Shown here: piece by piece, positions 49,176-59,077 of the stretch
Numbering within the stretch: the stretch's first letter is position 1
Layout: every line of letters begins with the position of its first letter
Assembly (NCBI RefSeq): GCF_019061305.1
Contig: NZ_JAHQZT010000004.1
Span: 124,001 to 188,000 of the forward strand
DNA from: Marinobacterium weihaiense
Lineage (GTDB): Bacteria; Pseudomonadota; Gammaproteobacteria; Pseudomonadales; Balneatricaceae
DNA: 64,000 nucleotides
Direction: 5' to 3'
Notes under the pieces: generated by a model
What the model saw: the letters and a program-made list of their open reading frames with translations, nothing else
Told to the model about the DNA's origin: nothing
The model's database searches: none
Translations under genes and position numbers: made by a program

Positions 49176-50416
49176 GCAAACGGCTACTTCCCTTTATTAT
49201 CATTATCGTACTGGGTGCAGTCAGCTGGCTGATCTATCACAACCCACCCGAAGTGCAGCGCGGCACGCCGCCCCAGGCCAGTCGTATCAGTGTGGATACG
49301 CAGGTGCTGGCGCCGCAGTCGTTTCAGGTCCGGGTCAAAAGCTATGGCCGCGTTCAGCCGCGCACCCAGAGCGTACTGCTGCCTCAGGTTGCCGGGCAGA
49401 TCGTCTGGATCAACCCGGACTTTCGGGCCGGCGGCTTTTTCGAACGTGACGAGGAGCTGATTCGGCTCGACAGCCGTGATTACCAAGCCGCGGTCGCGCA
49501 GGCCGAAGCCAGCCTGATGAGTGCCCGTCAGACGTTGGCCGAAGCCCGGGCCCGCAGCGCCCAGGCGGCGGCCGACTGGCAGCGGCTGGGCAATGCGGGT
49601 GAAGCGCCTGCGCTGGTGCTGCGCACGCCGCAACTGAATGCAGCCAAGGCGGCGGTGGCGTCGGCGGAAGCCAGCCTGGCGACGGCGAAACTCAACCTGG
49701 AGCGGACCCGTATTCGTGCCCCCTATGCCGGTCGTGTATTGAGTACCGAGGTGGATCTGGGGCAGGTCGTCGCCAGTGGCACCACGCTGGGACAGATTTT
49801 TGCGGCTGACGTACTGGAGGTGCGGCTGCCGCTGCAGAACCGCGATCTGGCCTACCTGCAGCTGCCGGAAGAGTACCGCATCGAGGGCGTGGCACCGGTG
49901 CAGCCAAAGGTGGAGATCCGATCCGACCTGGTGCGCCCGGAGCGCTGGCAGGGCCGTATCGTGCAGACGGAAGGCGCCATCGACGAAACCAGTCGCCAGC
50001 TGCATGTGCTGGCTCGAATCGACGACCCTTACGGTGAGAAGGCGCTGGATCGGGTTCCGCTCAAAGTGGGCGAGTATGTCACGGCGTTGATCGAAGGTGT
50101 CGAAATCGAACATGCGTTACTGATTCCCAATAAGGCGATCTACCAGGGCAGTTACGTCTACCTGGTGCAGGACGGACGATTGCAGCGGCGCGAGGTCGAC
50201 ATTGCCTGGCAGGATGATAGCCAGGCGCTGATCGGTGCCGGACTACAGGCCGGTGACGAGCTGGTCCTGACCTCGCTGGGTCAGGTGGTATCGGGGACTG
50301 AAGTGCGGGTACGCGGTGCCGAGACTGCCGTTCAGGCTGCAGCCGAGGGCACCGAGGTGCGCGATGCTGACGCGGCCGCGTCCGACAATGGCAGCGCTAA
50401 AGGTGACCGCACATGA
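49172..50416 (+). CDS. RND efflux periplasmic adaptor (tripartite operon)
   Basis: A 414-residue membrane fusion protein. An N-terminal anchor (RLLPFIIIIVLGAVSWLIYH) is followed by a lipoyl half, a hairpin rich in Ala/Glu/Arg (AVAQAEASLMSARQTLAEAR), the second lipoyl half (LERTRIRAPYAGRVLSTEVD), a beta-barrel domain, and the membrane-proximal domain (LLIPNKAIYQGSYVYLVQDG). It overlaps both flanking genes by 4 bases (ATGA), so all three are translated together. The C-terminal ~30 residues are acidic and Ala-rich, likely disordered. Confidence 0.93.
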   Translation: MSKRLLPFIIIIVLGAVSWLIYHNPPEVQRGTPPQASRISVDTQVLAPQSFQVRVKSYGRVQPRTQSVLLPQVAGQIVWINPDFRAGGFFERDEELIRLDSRDYQAAVAQAEASLMSARQTLAEARARSAQAAADWQRLGNAGEAPALVLRTPQLNAAKAAVASAEASLATAKLNLERTRIRAPYAGRVLSTEVDLGQVVASGTTLGQIFAADVLEVRLPLQNRDLAYLQLPEEYRIEGVAPVQPKVEIRSDLVRPERWQGRIVQTEGAIDETSRQLHVLARIDDPYGEKALDRVPLKVGEYVTALIEGVEIEHALLIPNKAIYQGSYVYLVQDGRLQRREVDIAWQDDSQALIGAGLQAGDELVLTSLGQVVSGTEVRVRGAETAVQAAAEGTEVRDADAAASDNGSAKGDRT

Positions 50417-53400
50417 TCGCCTGGTTTGCCCGCAATCATGTGGCCGCCAATCTGCTGATGGTCACCATCTTGTTCACCGGCCTGATGTCGCTCAAGCTCA
50501 ACATCCCGCTGGAGATTTTCCCCAGTTTCGAGTCCGACACCATCAGTGTGCGCATCAGCCTGCGTGGTGCCACCCCGGAAGATGCCGAACTGAGCCTGGC
50601 CACCCGGGTCGAGGAGGCCGTCAGTGATCTGGAGGGCGTGAAGGAAATTCGCAGTCGCTCGGTGGAAGGCGGCACCACCGTCACCATCGAAGTGGACAGC
50701 GGCTATGATCCACGCGAGCTGCTGGCGGACGTGAAATCCCGGGTCGACGAGATCGGCACCTTCCCGTCCGAGGCCGATGAACCGGTGATTGCGCTGGCGA
50801 CCTTCAAGCATGATGTCATTACCGTGGCCGTGTCCGGCGAACTGTCCGAGCAGGAATTGCGCAGTTATGCCGAGCAGGTACGTGACGATCTGTTGCAGCT
50901 CGAGGGCGTGACCCAGGTGGAGCTGGACGGTGTGCGCAACTACGAGATCGCCATCGAAATTTCCCAGGACAGGCTGCGTGCCTATGACCTGACCCTGGCA
51001 GACGTGGCCGACAGAATTGCCGCCAGTTCGCTGGACCTGTCGGCGGGCAACATCCGCACCGATGGCGGCGATATTCTCATTCGCTCCAAGGGGCAGGCCT
51101 ACAGCCGGGACGAGTTCGAGCCGCTGGTGATCAAGACTCACCCGGATGGCAGCCTGTTGCGTCTGGGCGACTTGGCCGAGGTGCGCGACGGTTTCGAGGA
51201 AAGTGCGCTGCGGACCCGTTTCAACGGTCTGCCGGCCGCGATGATCGAGGTTTACCGGGTCGGTGACCAGAGCGCTATCGGCGTGGCGGACGCGGTCAAG
51301 GACTATATCGAACGCCAGCAGCCGGGCCTGCCCGAGGGGCTGAACCTGAGCTATTGGGACGATAATTCGGAGGTGGTCAAAAGCCGCATCAATACCCTGC
51401 TGACCAATGCCATGCAGGGGGGCGTGCTGGTCCTGCTGTTGCTGACTCTGTTTCTGCGTCCCTCCATCGCCTTCTGGGTGTTCATCGGCATTCCGGTCAG
51501 CTTTATGGGGGCCTTTCTGGTGATGCCGGTATTTGGCGTGACCCTGAATGTCCTGTCCCTGTTCGGGTTCATTCTGGTGCTGGGCATCGTGGTGGATGAT
51601 GCCATTGTCACCGGCGAAAACATCTACAGTCATCTGCGCGGTGCCGAGTCCGGCCTGCAGGCTTCCATTCGCGGTACCCAGGAAGTGGCGGTGCCGGTGA
51701 CCTTCGGGGTGCTGACCACTGTGGCGGCCTTTCTGCCGATCGGTTTCATCGAGGGCGCACGTGGCGCGCTCTTCGCACAGATTCCGGTGGTGGTTATTCC
51801 GGTGCTGCTGTTCTCGCTGATCGAGTCCAAGTTCGTGTTGCCGGCACACCTCAAGCATCTCAAACTGCGCCATGAAAACGTCGAACGTCAGGGACGCCTG
51901 GCCCGTCTGCAGCAGGGCTTTGCCGACGGTTTCGAGCGGCTGATCGTGCGCTACTACCGCCCGCTGCTGGATGTGGCCGTGCGTCATCGTCTGACCACGC
52001 TGGCCCTGTTCATCGGCGTGTTCATTCTGATCATGGCGATGATCATGAGCGGCTGGACCCGCTTCGTGTTTTTCCCGCGGGTGCAAAGCGATACCGCCCG
52101 GGCCTCCCTGACCATGCCCAGCGGCACGCCGTTCGAGGTGACCGATCGCTACATTGTGCGCATGGTTGAAGCCGCGCGCGAGCTGCAGGAGGAATACCGT
52201 GACCCGGAAACCGGCATCAGCGCGATTCTCAACATCTACTCCACGTCGGGTACCGGCGGCAGTACGGAAGAGGGCCGTGTCCGTTTCGAGCTGCTGCCCT
52301 CGGAGCAGCGTGACGACAGCATCAGCACCCGCCGGATCGTGCAGCAGTGGCGCGAGCGCATCGGGCCGATTCCCGGCGCCGAAACCCTGACCTTCCGGGC
52401 CGAAATCGGCCGCGCCAGCGATCCTGTGGATATCCAGCTGCGCTCCGGCCGGGTGGATGACCTTGAGGCTATGGCGGAGCAGGTCAAGGCACGTTTGGCG
52501 ACCTATCCGACGCTGTACGACATCACCGATAACCTGTCCGACGGCAAGGAAGAGCTGCAGCTGGAGCTGACCGAGCAGGCTCACCTGCTGGGTCTGACCC
52601 GCAGCGACATCATTCGTCAGGTGCGGCAGAAGTTCTTCGGCATCGAGGTACAGCGGGTGCAGCGGGGCCGTGATGACGTACGGGTCATGGTGCGTCTGCC
52701 GCTGGCCGAGCGTCAGGCCATTGCCGGCCTGCGCAATGTGCTCATCAGTACCACTCAAGGACAGGTGCCGCTGGATGCGGTGGCGCGGCTGGTACCGGGG
52801 CAGAGCCCCGCGGCCATCTACCGCATCGATCAGCAGCGGACCGTCAGCGTGCTGGCGGACATGGACAAGCAGAACACCAACACCACCCTGTTGAACCGGG
52901 ATCTGGACCAGTTTCTGTCCGACCTGGTACGCCAGTATCCGGGAGCCTCCTACAGTCTGGAAGGGGAGGCACGGGAGCAGCGCGAGTCCTTTACCTCGCT
53001 GGCGATCGGACTGGCGTTCGTGTTTTTCGTGATCTACAGCCTGCTGGCGATTCCCTTCCGCTCCTATCTGCAGCCGCTGATCGTGATGTCAGTGATCCCC
53101 TTTGGCGCTATCGGCGCCATCATCGGCCACTGGATCATGGGCATGGACCTGACCATCATGAGCCTGCTGGGGCTGATGGCGCTGATCGGGGTGGTAGTCA
53201 ACGACAGCCTGGTACTGGTGGACTTTACCAACAAGCGGCGCCGCGAGCTTCAGAACGAGGGTGAGCACTCACATTTCGAGGCCACCCGGCAGGCAGTGCT
53301 GATGGCGGGTGTGGCCCGTTTCCGGCCGGTGATGCTGACCTCGCTGACCACCTTCATCGGCTTGATGCCGCTGCTGTTCGAGAAGGCGGTGCAGGCGCAG

Positions 53401-53544
53401 TTCCTGATCCCCATGGCGGTGTCGTTGGGCTTCGGCATCATCTTCGCCACCCTGGTGACCCTGATCATGGTGCCGGTCAACTTCATGCTGCTGGAAGACC
53501 TGCGCCGACTGGGGGCGCGGGCTGTTGGGCCAGCCTGCAGCTGA
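50413..53544 (+). CDS. RND-family efflux pump subunit (tripartite operon)
   Basis: A 1043-residue inner-membrane exporter. The first helix is NHVAANLLMVTILFTGLMSL, and TM4 has the Asp pair in GIVVDDAIVTGENIYSHLRG. The second half repeats the pattern with SLLGLMALIGVVVNDSLVLV. The periplasmic part is of normal length. Compared with the pump at 37843, residue identity looks low outside the core motifs, so the two are distinct subfamilies rather than a recent duplication. The operon supplies its own adaptor and outer membrane factor. Substrate unknown. Confidence 0.94.
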   Translation: MIAWFARNHVAANLLMVTILFTGLMSLKLNIPLEIFPSFESDTISVRISLRGATPEDAELSLATRVEEAVSDLEGVKEIRSRSVEGGTTVTIEVDSGYDPRELLADVKSRVDEIGTFPSEADEPVIALATFKHDVITVAVSGELSEQELRSYAEQVRDDLLQLEGVTQVELDGVRNYEIAIEISQDRLRAYDLTLADVADRIAASSLDLSAGNIRTDGGDILIRSKGQAYSRDEFEPLVIKTHPDGSLLRLGDLAEVRDGFEESALRTRFNGLPAAMIEVYRVGDQSAIGVADAVKDYIERQQPGLPEGLNLSYWDDNSEVVKSRINTLLTNAMQGGVLVLLLLTLFLRPSIAFWVFIGIPVSFMGAFLVMPVFGVTLNVLSLFGFILVLGIVVDDAIVTGENIYSHLRGAESGLQASIRGTQEVAVPVTFGVLTTVAAFLPIGFIEGARGALFAQIPVVVIPVLLFSLIESKFVLPAHLKHLKLRHENVERQGRLARLQQGFADGFERLIVRYYRPLLDVAVRHRLTTLALFIGVFILIMAMIMSGWTRFVFFPRVQSDTARASLTMPSGTPFEVTDRYIVRMVEAARELQEEYRDPETGISAILNIYSTSGTGGSTEEGRVRFELLPSEQRDDSISTRRIVQQWRERIGPIPGAETLTFRAEIGRASDPVDIQLRSGRVDDLEAMAEQVKARLATYPTLYDITDNLSDGKEELQLELTEQAHLLGLTRSDIIRQVRQKFFGIEVQRVQRGRDDVRVMVRLPLAERQAIAGLRNVLISTTQGQVPLDAVARLVPGQSPAAIYRIDQQRTVSVLADMDKQNTNTTLLNRDLDQFLSDLVRQYPGASYSLEGEAREQRESFTSLAIGLAFVFFVIYSLLAIPFRSYLQPLIVMSVIPFGAIGAIIGHWIMGMDLTIMSLLGLMALIGVVVNDSLVLVDFTNKRRRELQNEGEHSHFEATRQAVLMAGVARFRPVMLTSLTTFIGLMPLLFEKAVQAQFLIPMAVSLGFGIIFATLVTLIMVPVNFMLLEDLRRLGARAVGPACS

Positions 53545-53612
53545 CAAGCCGGAAGCGGACACGCAGTCGTCGGATCAGAGCGCAACAAAACAGCAGATAA
53601 TGTAAGTGCTTG

Positions 53613-56330
53613 CTACGGCTGCTGTTTATGCACTGCCGGGCGGGTGCTCTGTTTCGGCGTCAGGCGCTGATGCAGCCAGGCCAGTGCCAGCAGCGCCAGC
53701 CCCAGGCCCATGAAGGAGGCCACGCGCCAGAGACCGGTCAGGTCCGACATGTCGATCAGGAACAGCTTGGCGACGACCACCAGCAACAGCGCCATGCCGC
53801 CCCGATACAGGGCGCGCTGCTGCAGCCAGTGGCCGCCCAGCAGGGCGCCCGAGGCCAGCAACAGCCAGATAGCCGAATAAGTGTATACCTCGCCATCCGG
53901 AGTCGGGTTGGCCAGGCTAAGCTCGCCCTGCCACAGATGGCGGATCTCCAGCGACACAAACAGCAGCCAGTTCAGCCCCGCCAGCATGGCGGCATGCCTG
54001 CCCAGCTTGCCGGGCAGCAGGCGCCAGAGGGCCATCAGCAACAGGCAGGGCAGGCCGTAGCTGAGCAGCAGCAGGTTCCAGATCGGTGTCTGGCTGATGT
54101 CGGTGGCATGCCAGAGCGGGTTGTATGCCAGGACCACCCAGATCAGGTAGTTGGCCGCCGCGGCGATCAGGTGCAGGCTGGCGATCACCCGGTAGAAGCG
54201 CTGCAGGTATTGGCTCAGCCAGACGCGCCACAGATAAACGCAACCGGCGCTGCCCCAGATCAGGGTATTGAGACTGGCTTCAAGGAAAGAGTATTCGTGG
54301 CGGAAGATATCACCATCATACAGCCAGTAGCGCACCTCGGCGGCCAGCGTCAGCACCAGCAGATGGGCGGCGGCGCCCTGCAGCCAGGCGCTCATGCGGT
54401 GATCCTGACGCAGAATCCAGGCGCCGGCGGCCGCACACAGGGTCGAGCCGCCATAGGTCCACAGCGACCAGTGGCTGCCGCTGTCGTAGCTGAGCAGCCA
54501 GGGGTTGAAGGTCAGCCGGACGATCACCAGGGCCAGCACCAGGCGGATCACCCAGGGCAGCAACGGTAACTGATAGCGCTGCTGCAGCAGCGACAGGGTG
54601 GTCAGTTGCACGGCAAAGGCCAGCGTCAGGGTGGCATCCGCCAGCCAGATCACCGCCGCCAGCGACAGGCCCAGGTGGGCGCTGCTGATCAGCAATACCC
54701 GGATCAGATCGCTGCTCAACGGGCTGTCGCGGCGTTCCAGTGCCAGTTTAGACAGGGCCATGTACCCTAGCCCCAGTATCAGCGCGGCGCCGCCCCAGGC
54801 CCAGTCTGCGCTGAACGCGGTGAACAGGTAGTAGCCCAGCGCCAGCATCAGCAGCGGGGTGAAGCAGCCCAGCCCGACCCAGAATGCCGGATAAGCCACC
54901 CGCTGCCGCAACAGCCAGGCCGCTCCGGCGGTGTAGAGAATGCTGAGCATCACGAAACGGGACACCAGCGCGGCCTGAGTAGCGGCATCCGGCGGCGTGA
55001 ACATCAGTTGGTCGCCCAGATAGGTGAGCATCGGCAGCACCACCGCCAGGGCGGTGACGATCAGCATCAAGGCCGGCAGCGGGTTCAGAATCGGCCGCCG
55101 ACTGGCGGTCAGCAACAGCAGGGCCGGCAATAGCAACAGGGCGGGGTAACCGGCCGTCGGCACGCCCTCCACGGTCAGAGTATAGCCCTGCGCCAGCACG
55201 ATCAGCCCCAGGGCGGGGATGACCGGCCAGTGGCGAGCGCCCCGGACCCGCTTGAGTAGCTGCAGCCAGTGCGTGGCGATGTCATCGCGGCGCTGCAACA
55301 ACCAGTCATAGCCGGGCACGGCCAGAAACAGGTAGGCCAGTGCCAGCAGGTACAGCGCCCGCACGCCGTCGGCGGGCTGCGTACCCAGGCTCAGGGCCCA
55401 CCAGCCCAGGCTGCCGATGATGACGCCGAGCCAGAGCCAGAGGCGCTCGACATAGGCCAGCAGCCAGAGTGCAAACAGGGTCAGGATGCCGATATAGACC
55501 AGTGCCAGCTCGATCTGCCCGGAGCCGGTATTGACCAGAATCGGCACCAGATAGCCGCCCAGCATCCCCAGCGCCGCCAGTACCGGGCCATGACGCAGCG
55601 CCAGTGCCAGGGTGGCGAAAGAGACCAGCGCCATGGCGGCAAAGATCAGCCCCGGCGCAATGGCGGTGAGCAGCTTGAAGGCGGCAAAGAGCGCGGCATA
55701 GAGTATGATGCTGGCGCCCCCGGCGAGGGCGGCGAAGACATCGTGCTGGCCGCGCGTACGCCTGAGCCATTCGGCCAAGCCGTGCAACACGACCCCGGCG
55801 ATCAGTGACAGTGTCACCCGAGCCTCGGGACCGAGCAGGCCCTGCTCGATGGAGTAATGCACCATGAACACCCCGGCCAGGCCGACACAGATGCCGCCCA
55901 GCCAGATCATCCAATTGGCCTTGAGGCTGTCGCTCAGGCGAGCGAACAGGCCGGGCGGAGGTTGATCGGCAGGTGCGGCCAAAGGAGCGTCCGCCGGACC
56001 CCAGGCCGTCTCGGCCGATGGTTCGGAGGTGTCGGGCGGTGGTTCGGCCCGGTGTTCAGACACGGGCTCGAACCGGTTATCCGCGGAGGTTTCGGCACCC
56101 GCACCTGTCGGCCGGGAAGGGGTGTAGGGCGTGGCCGGAGGCTGTTCCGACCTTGCCGACGGTGCGCGCGCCGCCTCGGGAGGCGTCTGCTCCAGAGCGT
56201 GCAGCCGCTGCTGCAACTGAGCAATCTGCATGCGCAGCTGGCGACTTACCACCCAGGCGCGCATGCCCAGCCCGGCACCGATGACTACAAACAGGGGCAG
56301 TGCCACCAGCACCAGCCAGAATCCATCCAT
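53613..56330 (-). CDS. DUF2339-family polytopic membrane protein
   Basis: A very hydrophobic 905-residue protein. After a first helix (FWLVLVALPLFVVIGAGLGM) come a short coiled coil (LRMQIAQLQQRLHALEQ), a Pro/Ala/Glu-rich linker to about residue 130, then more than twenty predicted membrane helices to the C-terminus, beginning MIWLGGICVGLAGVFMVHYS with GLFARLSDSLKANW just before. This architecture is that of DUF2339, whose function is unknown. It converges on the RND pump gene; the upstream gene is divergent. Confidence 0.85.
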   Translation of the reverse strand: MDGFWLVLVALPLFVVIGAGLGMRAWVVSRQLRMQIAQLQQRLHALEQTPPEAARAPSARSEQPPATPYTPSRPTGAGAETSADNRFEPVSEHRAEPPPDTSEPSAETAWGPADAPLAAPADQPPPGLFARLSDSLKANWMIWLGGICVGLAGVFMVHYSIEQGLLGPEARVTLSLIAGVVLHGLAEWLRRTRGQHDVFAALAGGASIILYAALFAAFKLLTAIAPGLIFAAMALVSFATLALALRHGPVLAALGMLGGYLVPILVNTGSGQIELALVYIGILTLFALWLLAYVERLWLWLGVIIGSLGWWALSLGTQPADGVRALYLLALAYLFLAVPGYDWLLQRRDDIATHWLQLLKRVRGARHWPVIPALGLIVLAQGYTLTVEGVPTAGYPALLLLPALLLLTASRRPILNPLPALMLIVTALAVVLPMLTYLGDQLMFTPPDAATQAALVSRFVMLSILYTAGAAWLLRQRVAYPAFWVGLGCFTPLLMLALGYYLFTAFSADWAWGGAALILGLGYMALSKLALERRDSPLSSDLIRVLLISSAHLGLSLAAVIWLADATLTLAFAVQLTTLSLLQQRYQLPLLPWVIRLVLALVIVRLTFNPWLLSYDSGSHWSLWTYGGSTLCAAAGAWILRQDHRMSAWLQGAAAHLLVLTLAAEVRYWLYDGDIFRHEYSFLEASLNTLIWGSAGCVYLWRVWLSQYLQRFYRVIASLHLIAAAANYLIWVVLAYNPLWHATDISQTPIWNLLLLSYGLPCLLLMALWRLLPGKLGRHAAMLAGLNWLLFVSLEIRHLWQGELSLANPTPDGEVYTYSAIWLLLASGALLGGHWLQQRALYRGGMALLLVVVAKLFLIDMSDLTGLWRVASFMGLGLALLALAWLHQRLTPKQSTRPAVHKQQP

Positions 56331-56449
56331 TGTTCACCTCGCTGAACACCTGTCCCCACTTGTCTGCCGACCGACAGGCCCCCGGTCGGATGACTTTGAC
56401 TATACTGCATGTGGCTCCCGCGCAGAAAGGCATAAGCGGAAGGTGTTCC

Positions 56450-56833
56450 ATGATCAATCCGGTCTTGCCCCAAGTGCTCAGCGAATTGCGCCAGCACCCT
56501 GAAGGGGTCAGTGAGTATTACCTGATGCGGACACTGGAGCGTCAGCATGCATTCGATGATCTGACCGACGACAGTCTGCTTGCGCTGTTTCGCAAGCATT
56601 TCATCATAATGAACGCGCTGTACGACTTGCAGGAAATCCTGTGGGACGAAGAACGGCGGGTGCTCAATATCTCGCCCCTGCACATCGAATTGCATAAATC
56701 TCGTGGCGAGGATGACCGTGTTCAGTGCAATACGCCGTTGAGCGAATATTATCTGGACTGGCAGAACTTTGAGCAGACACTGGCCGAGGATGTTGATCGC
56801 CTGATGCGTCTGGTAACGGGACCACGCCATTAG
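56450..56833 (+). CDS. DnaJ-related domain protein lacking a J domain
   Basis: 127 residues that align by eye with the N-terminal domain of the protein at 47101: LRQHPEGVSEYYLMRTLERQ, LFRKHFIIMNALYDLQEILW, LSEYYLDWQNFEQTLAEDVD. The sequence ends where the J domain begins in the paralogue, so this is a stand-alone version, not an obvious frameshift. ATG 56450 has GGAAGG 6 bases upstream. It may modulate the J protein or its client (inference). Followed by an inverted repeat at 56912-56931. Confidence 0.78.
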   Translation: MINPVLPQVLSELRQHPEGVSEYYLMRTLERQHAFDDLTDDSLLALFRKHFIIMNALYDLQEILWDEERRVLNISPLHIELHKSRGEDDRVQCNTPLSEYYLDWQNFEQTLAEDVDRLMRLVTGPRH

Positions 56834-56911
56834 TCCGGCGCCCCGCTGTAGAGGTGACTTGCCAAAGCCGATATCGACCGTCAGACTTCATCCTCACACA
56901 ATCGCGCAGAG

Positions 56912-56931
56912 CGACTGCCGGAATGCAGTCG
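56912..56931. repeat. Inverted repeat between DnaJ-related and secreted-protein genes
   Basis: CGACTGC (56912-56918), loop CGGAAT, GCAGTCG (56925-56931). A 7-bp stem without a T tract; it could be a weak terminator or chance. Confidence 0.35.
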
Positions 56932-56965
56932 TCGCTGCTGCGTCATCGACAACAATGAGTGAAGT

Positions 56966-57532
56966 ATGCACACACATTTCATGTCGCGCCTGCAGGCGGG
57001 GCTGCTATCGCTGCTGGTGCTGTTGCCCATGATGGCACAGGCGGATGAGCGCTCCGATTTTCTGCAGAAGGTCTACCTGTCATTCTGTGCCAAACATTTC
57101 AGTGACTACGGTGCCTTGCGGGCCAGTCTGACTGAACAGCAACTGCCCAAGCTACCGCCACAGCAGGCACAGCACTTCCTGCAGGGACGTTCCGGTGATG
57201 CCTGGCCGGTGCCATACAAGGGGGAGTTTGGCCAGTATGTACTGGTCTTGACCGAGGGGGACAGCTTCTGTGCCGTCATGGCACGCCGCAGTGATGCGGT
57301 GGCGACTCGGCAGTGGTTCCGCCAGCTGGCCATGGCGGCACCTGCGCCGCTGCAGGCGCGTGCGCTGGGAGAGGAGCAGGTGCTGACCCCGCTCAATGGT
57401 GAAGCCCTGACCCAGTCCTGGCAGTGGGCCACCGAGCATGCGCCGCGTCGTTTACAGTTGACCCTGACAACGGCCAAAGACCCTCAGGCGGCCATTCAGG
57501 CCATGGTGTCTTTGAGCCTGGAAGATCGCTGA
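56966..57532 (+). CDS. Secreted periplasmic protein of unknown function
   Basis: 188 residues with a cleavable signal peptide ([20 protein letters not shown], cut likely after AQA). The mature domain includes [20 protein letters not shown], a two-strand block ([20 protein letters not shown]) and a basic strand near the end ([12 protein letters not shown]), with two cysteines that could form a disulfide. No catalytic motif recognised. ATG 56966 and the nearby ATG 56981 are both possible starts. It precedes arfB by 7 bases and is probably co-transcribed. Confidence 0.75.
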   Translation: MHTHFMSRLQAGLLSLLVLLPMMAQADERSDFLQKVYLSFCAKHFSDYGALRASLTEQQLPKLPPQQAQHFLQGRSGDAWPVPYKGEFGQYVLVLTEGDSFCAVMARRSDAVATRQWFRQLAMAAPAPLQARALGEEQVLTPLNGEALTQSWQWATEHAPRRLQLTLTTAKDPQAAIQAMVSLSLEDR

Positions 57533-57539
57533 GTCCGTG

Positions 57540-57953
57540 ATGCTGAAACTGTCCAATGCCGTCAGCCTGAGCGATGACGAGATCGAACTGACCGCCATTC
57601 GTGCCCAGGGGGCGGGCGGTCAGAACGTCAACAAGGTCTCGTCCGCCATCCATCTGCGTTTTGATATCCGCGCCTCTTCGCTGCCTGCGTTCTACAAGGA
57701 GCGGCTGCTGGCACTGAGTGACAGCCGGGTCAGCCGCGACGGCGTGGTTGTACTTAAGGCGCAGCAGTACCGTACCCAAGAGCAGAACCGCGAGGACGCG
57801 CTCAACCGGTTGGCCGAGTTGATTCGCGGTGCGGTCAAAATGGAAAAGAAGCGTCGGCCCACTAAGCCTACGCGCAGCTCCCAGCGCAAGCGCATCGAAA
57901 AGAAAAAGCAGCGCGGCAATATCAAATCCATGCGCGGCAAGGTGCAGCCCTGA
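57540..57953 (+). CDS. arfB: Alternative ribosome-rescue factor ArfB (YaeJ)
   Basis: A 137-residue peptidyl-tRNA hydrolase that frees stalled ribosomes without tmRNA. The catalytic GGQ is at residues 26-28 within [20 protein letters not shown]. The C-terminal tail (about 100-137) is extremely Lys/Arg-rich ([20 protein letters not shown]), as needed to enter the empty mRNA channel. It is too short to be RF1 or RF2 and lacks their codon-recognition domain. ATG 57540 is the likely start; GTG 57537 is adjacent. Confidence 0.95.
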   Translation: MLKLSNAVSLSDDEIELTAIRAQGAGGQNVNKVSSAIHLRFDIRASSLPAFYKERLLALSDSRVSRDGVVVLKAQQYRTQEQNREDALNRLAELIRGAVKMEKKRRPTKPTRSSQRKRIEKKKQRGNIKSMRGKVQP

Positions 57954-58127
57954 GGATGGCAACGGTTCTGGTTGTTGTCTGTGGGAAGCAGGGGTGACCC
58001 GTGATGGTCACCCATCGAATAAACTGATCATTCGCATTTACGAACCCACCTGTATCCCGCTCCGCCTTGAAGCCAGAATAGAAGGCATCAATGATCAGCT
58101 TGCGTGCCGAGCAGCAGGAGACACACC

Positions 58128-58976
58128 ATGATAGAGCGGACCCTCAAACGTCGCATTCCCGCCCGTGAAAGCCGTGATGGCGCCGGCGTGCGCCTGCTGC
58201 GCAGTCTGGGGCGCTCGGCTCAGCACCGCATCGACCCCTTCCTGATGCTGGACAAGTTCTTTTCCGACAACCCGGACGATTACATCGCCGGTTTTCCGGC
58301 CCACCCGCATCGCGGTTTTGAAACCGTAACCTACATGCTCGACGGGCGCATGCGTCACCGTGACCATCTGGGCAATGAAGCGGTGCTGGAAAGTGGTGGC
58401 GTACAGTGGATGACAGCCGGGCGCGGCGTGATTCACGAGGAGATGCCGGAACAGAAAGAGGGCCTGATGCGCGGTTTCCAGCTGTGGATAAACCTGCCGG
58501 CCGCGGAAAAGATGACCCCGGCACGCTATCAGGAATTGGCTGCCGAGCAGATTCCGGTTATCGAGGATCCGGCCAGTGGCGCTCGCCTCAAGCTGATTGC
58601 CGGCAGTCTTGAGCTGAATGGTCAAACTCATGCGGGGCCGGTCAGTGGCATCAGCCGCGATCCGCTGATGCTGGACCTGCGCCTGCCCCCGCACATGCGG
58701 TTGCAGCTGCCCCTGGCAGGCAACCGGGCCGGATTTGTCTATCTGTTCGAGGGCAGTGGCCGCTTGGGCGAGGAGCCGTTGAACCTTGATGAAGCGGCGC
58801 AGTTCAGCGTTGGTGATGTACTGTCATTGCAGGCCGGGGAGCAGGGTGCCGCGATGTTGGTTCTGGCCGCCGAGCCGATCGGCGAACCCATTGCCCAGTA
58901 CGGTCCCTTCGTGATGAACCGTGTCGAGGAGCTGGATCAGGCCATCGAGGATTATCAACGCGGTCGGCTGGTCTAA
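58128..58976 (+). CDS. Pirin-family cupin protein
   Basis: A 282-residue two-cupin protein. The metal-site motif is FPAHPHRGFETVTYMLDG (two His) with the remaining ligands in AGRGVIHEEMPEQ (His, Glu). The C-terminal cupin includes GFVYLFEGSGRLG and PIGEPIAQYGPFVMN. Bacterial pirins act as quercetinase-like dioxygenases or regulatory partners; which applies here cannot be told. CAGGAG (58115-58120) fixes ATG 58128 over the upstream ATG at 58104. Preceded by about 170 bases without features. Confidence 0.92.
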   Translation: MIERTLKRRIPARESRDGAGVRLLRSLGRSAQHRIDPFLMLDKFFSDNPDDYIAGFPAHPHRGFETVTYMLDGRMRHRDHLGNEAVLESGGVQWMTAGRGVIHEEMPEQKEGLMRGFQLWINLPAAEKMTPARYQELAAEQIPVIEDPASGARLKLIAGSLELNGQTHAGPVSGISRDPLMLDLRLPPHMRLQLPLAGNRAGFVYLFEGSGRLGEEPLNLDEAAQFSVGDVLSLQAGEQGAAMLVLAAEPIGEPIAQYGPFVMNRVEELDQAIEDYQRGRLV

Positions 58977-59077
58977 CCTGCCGCGCGTCGGATACGCCTG
59001 CCGCATCGGTGCCGGCGATACTGCCCCGCGCCACTCAGGCCCTGAGCGGTCGGGGCGTCAGGTCAGCGCGGTTGGCC

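Noticed and set aside
59024-59055. Hairpin CCCCG...CTCAG-GCC-CTGAG...CGGGG between pirin and DUF3087-like genes as a terminator
   Set aside because: Stem is interrupted by mismatches and no T tract follows on either strand, so it was not annotated as a terminator.
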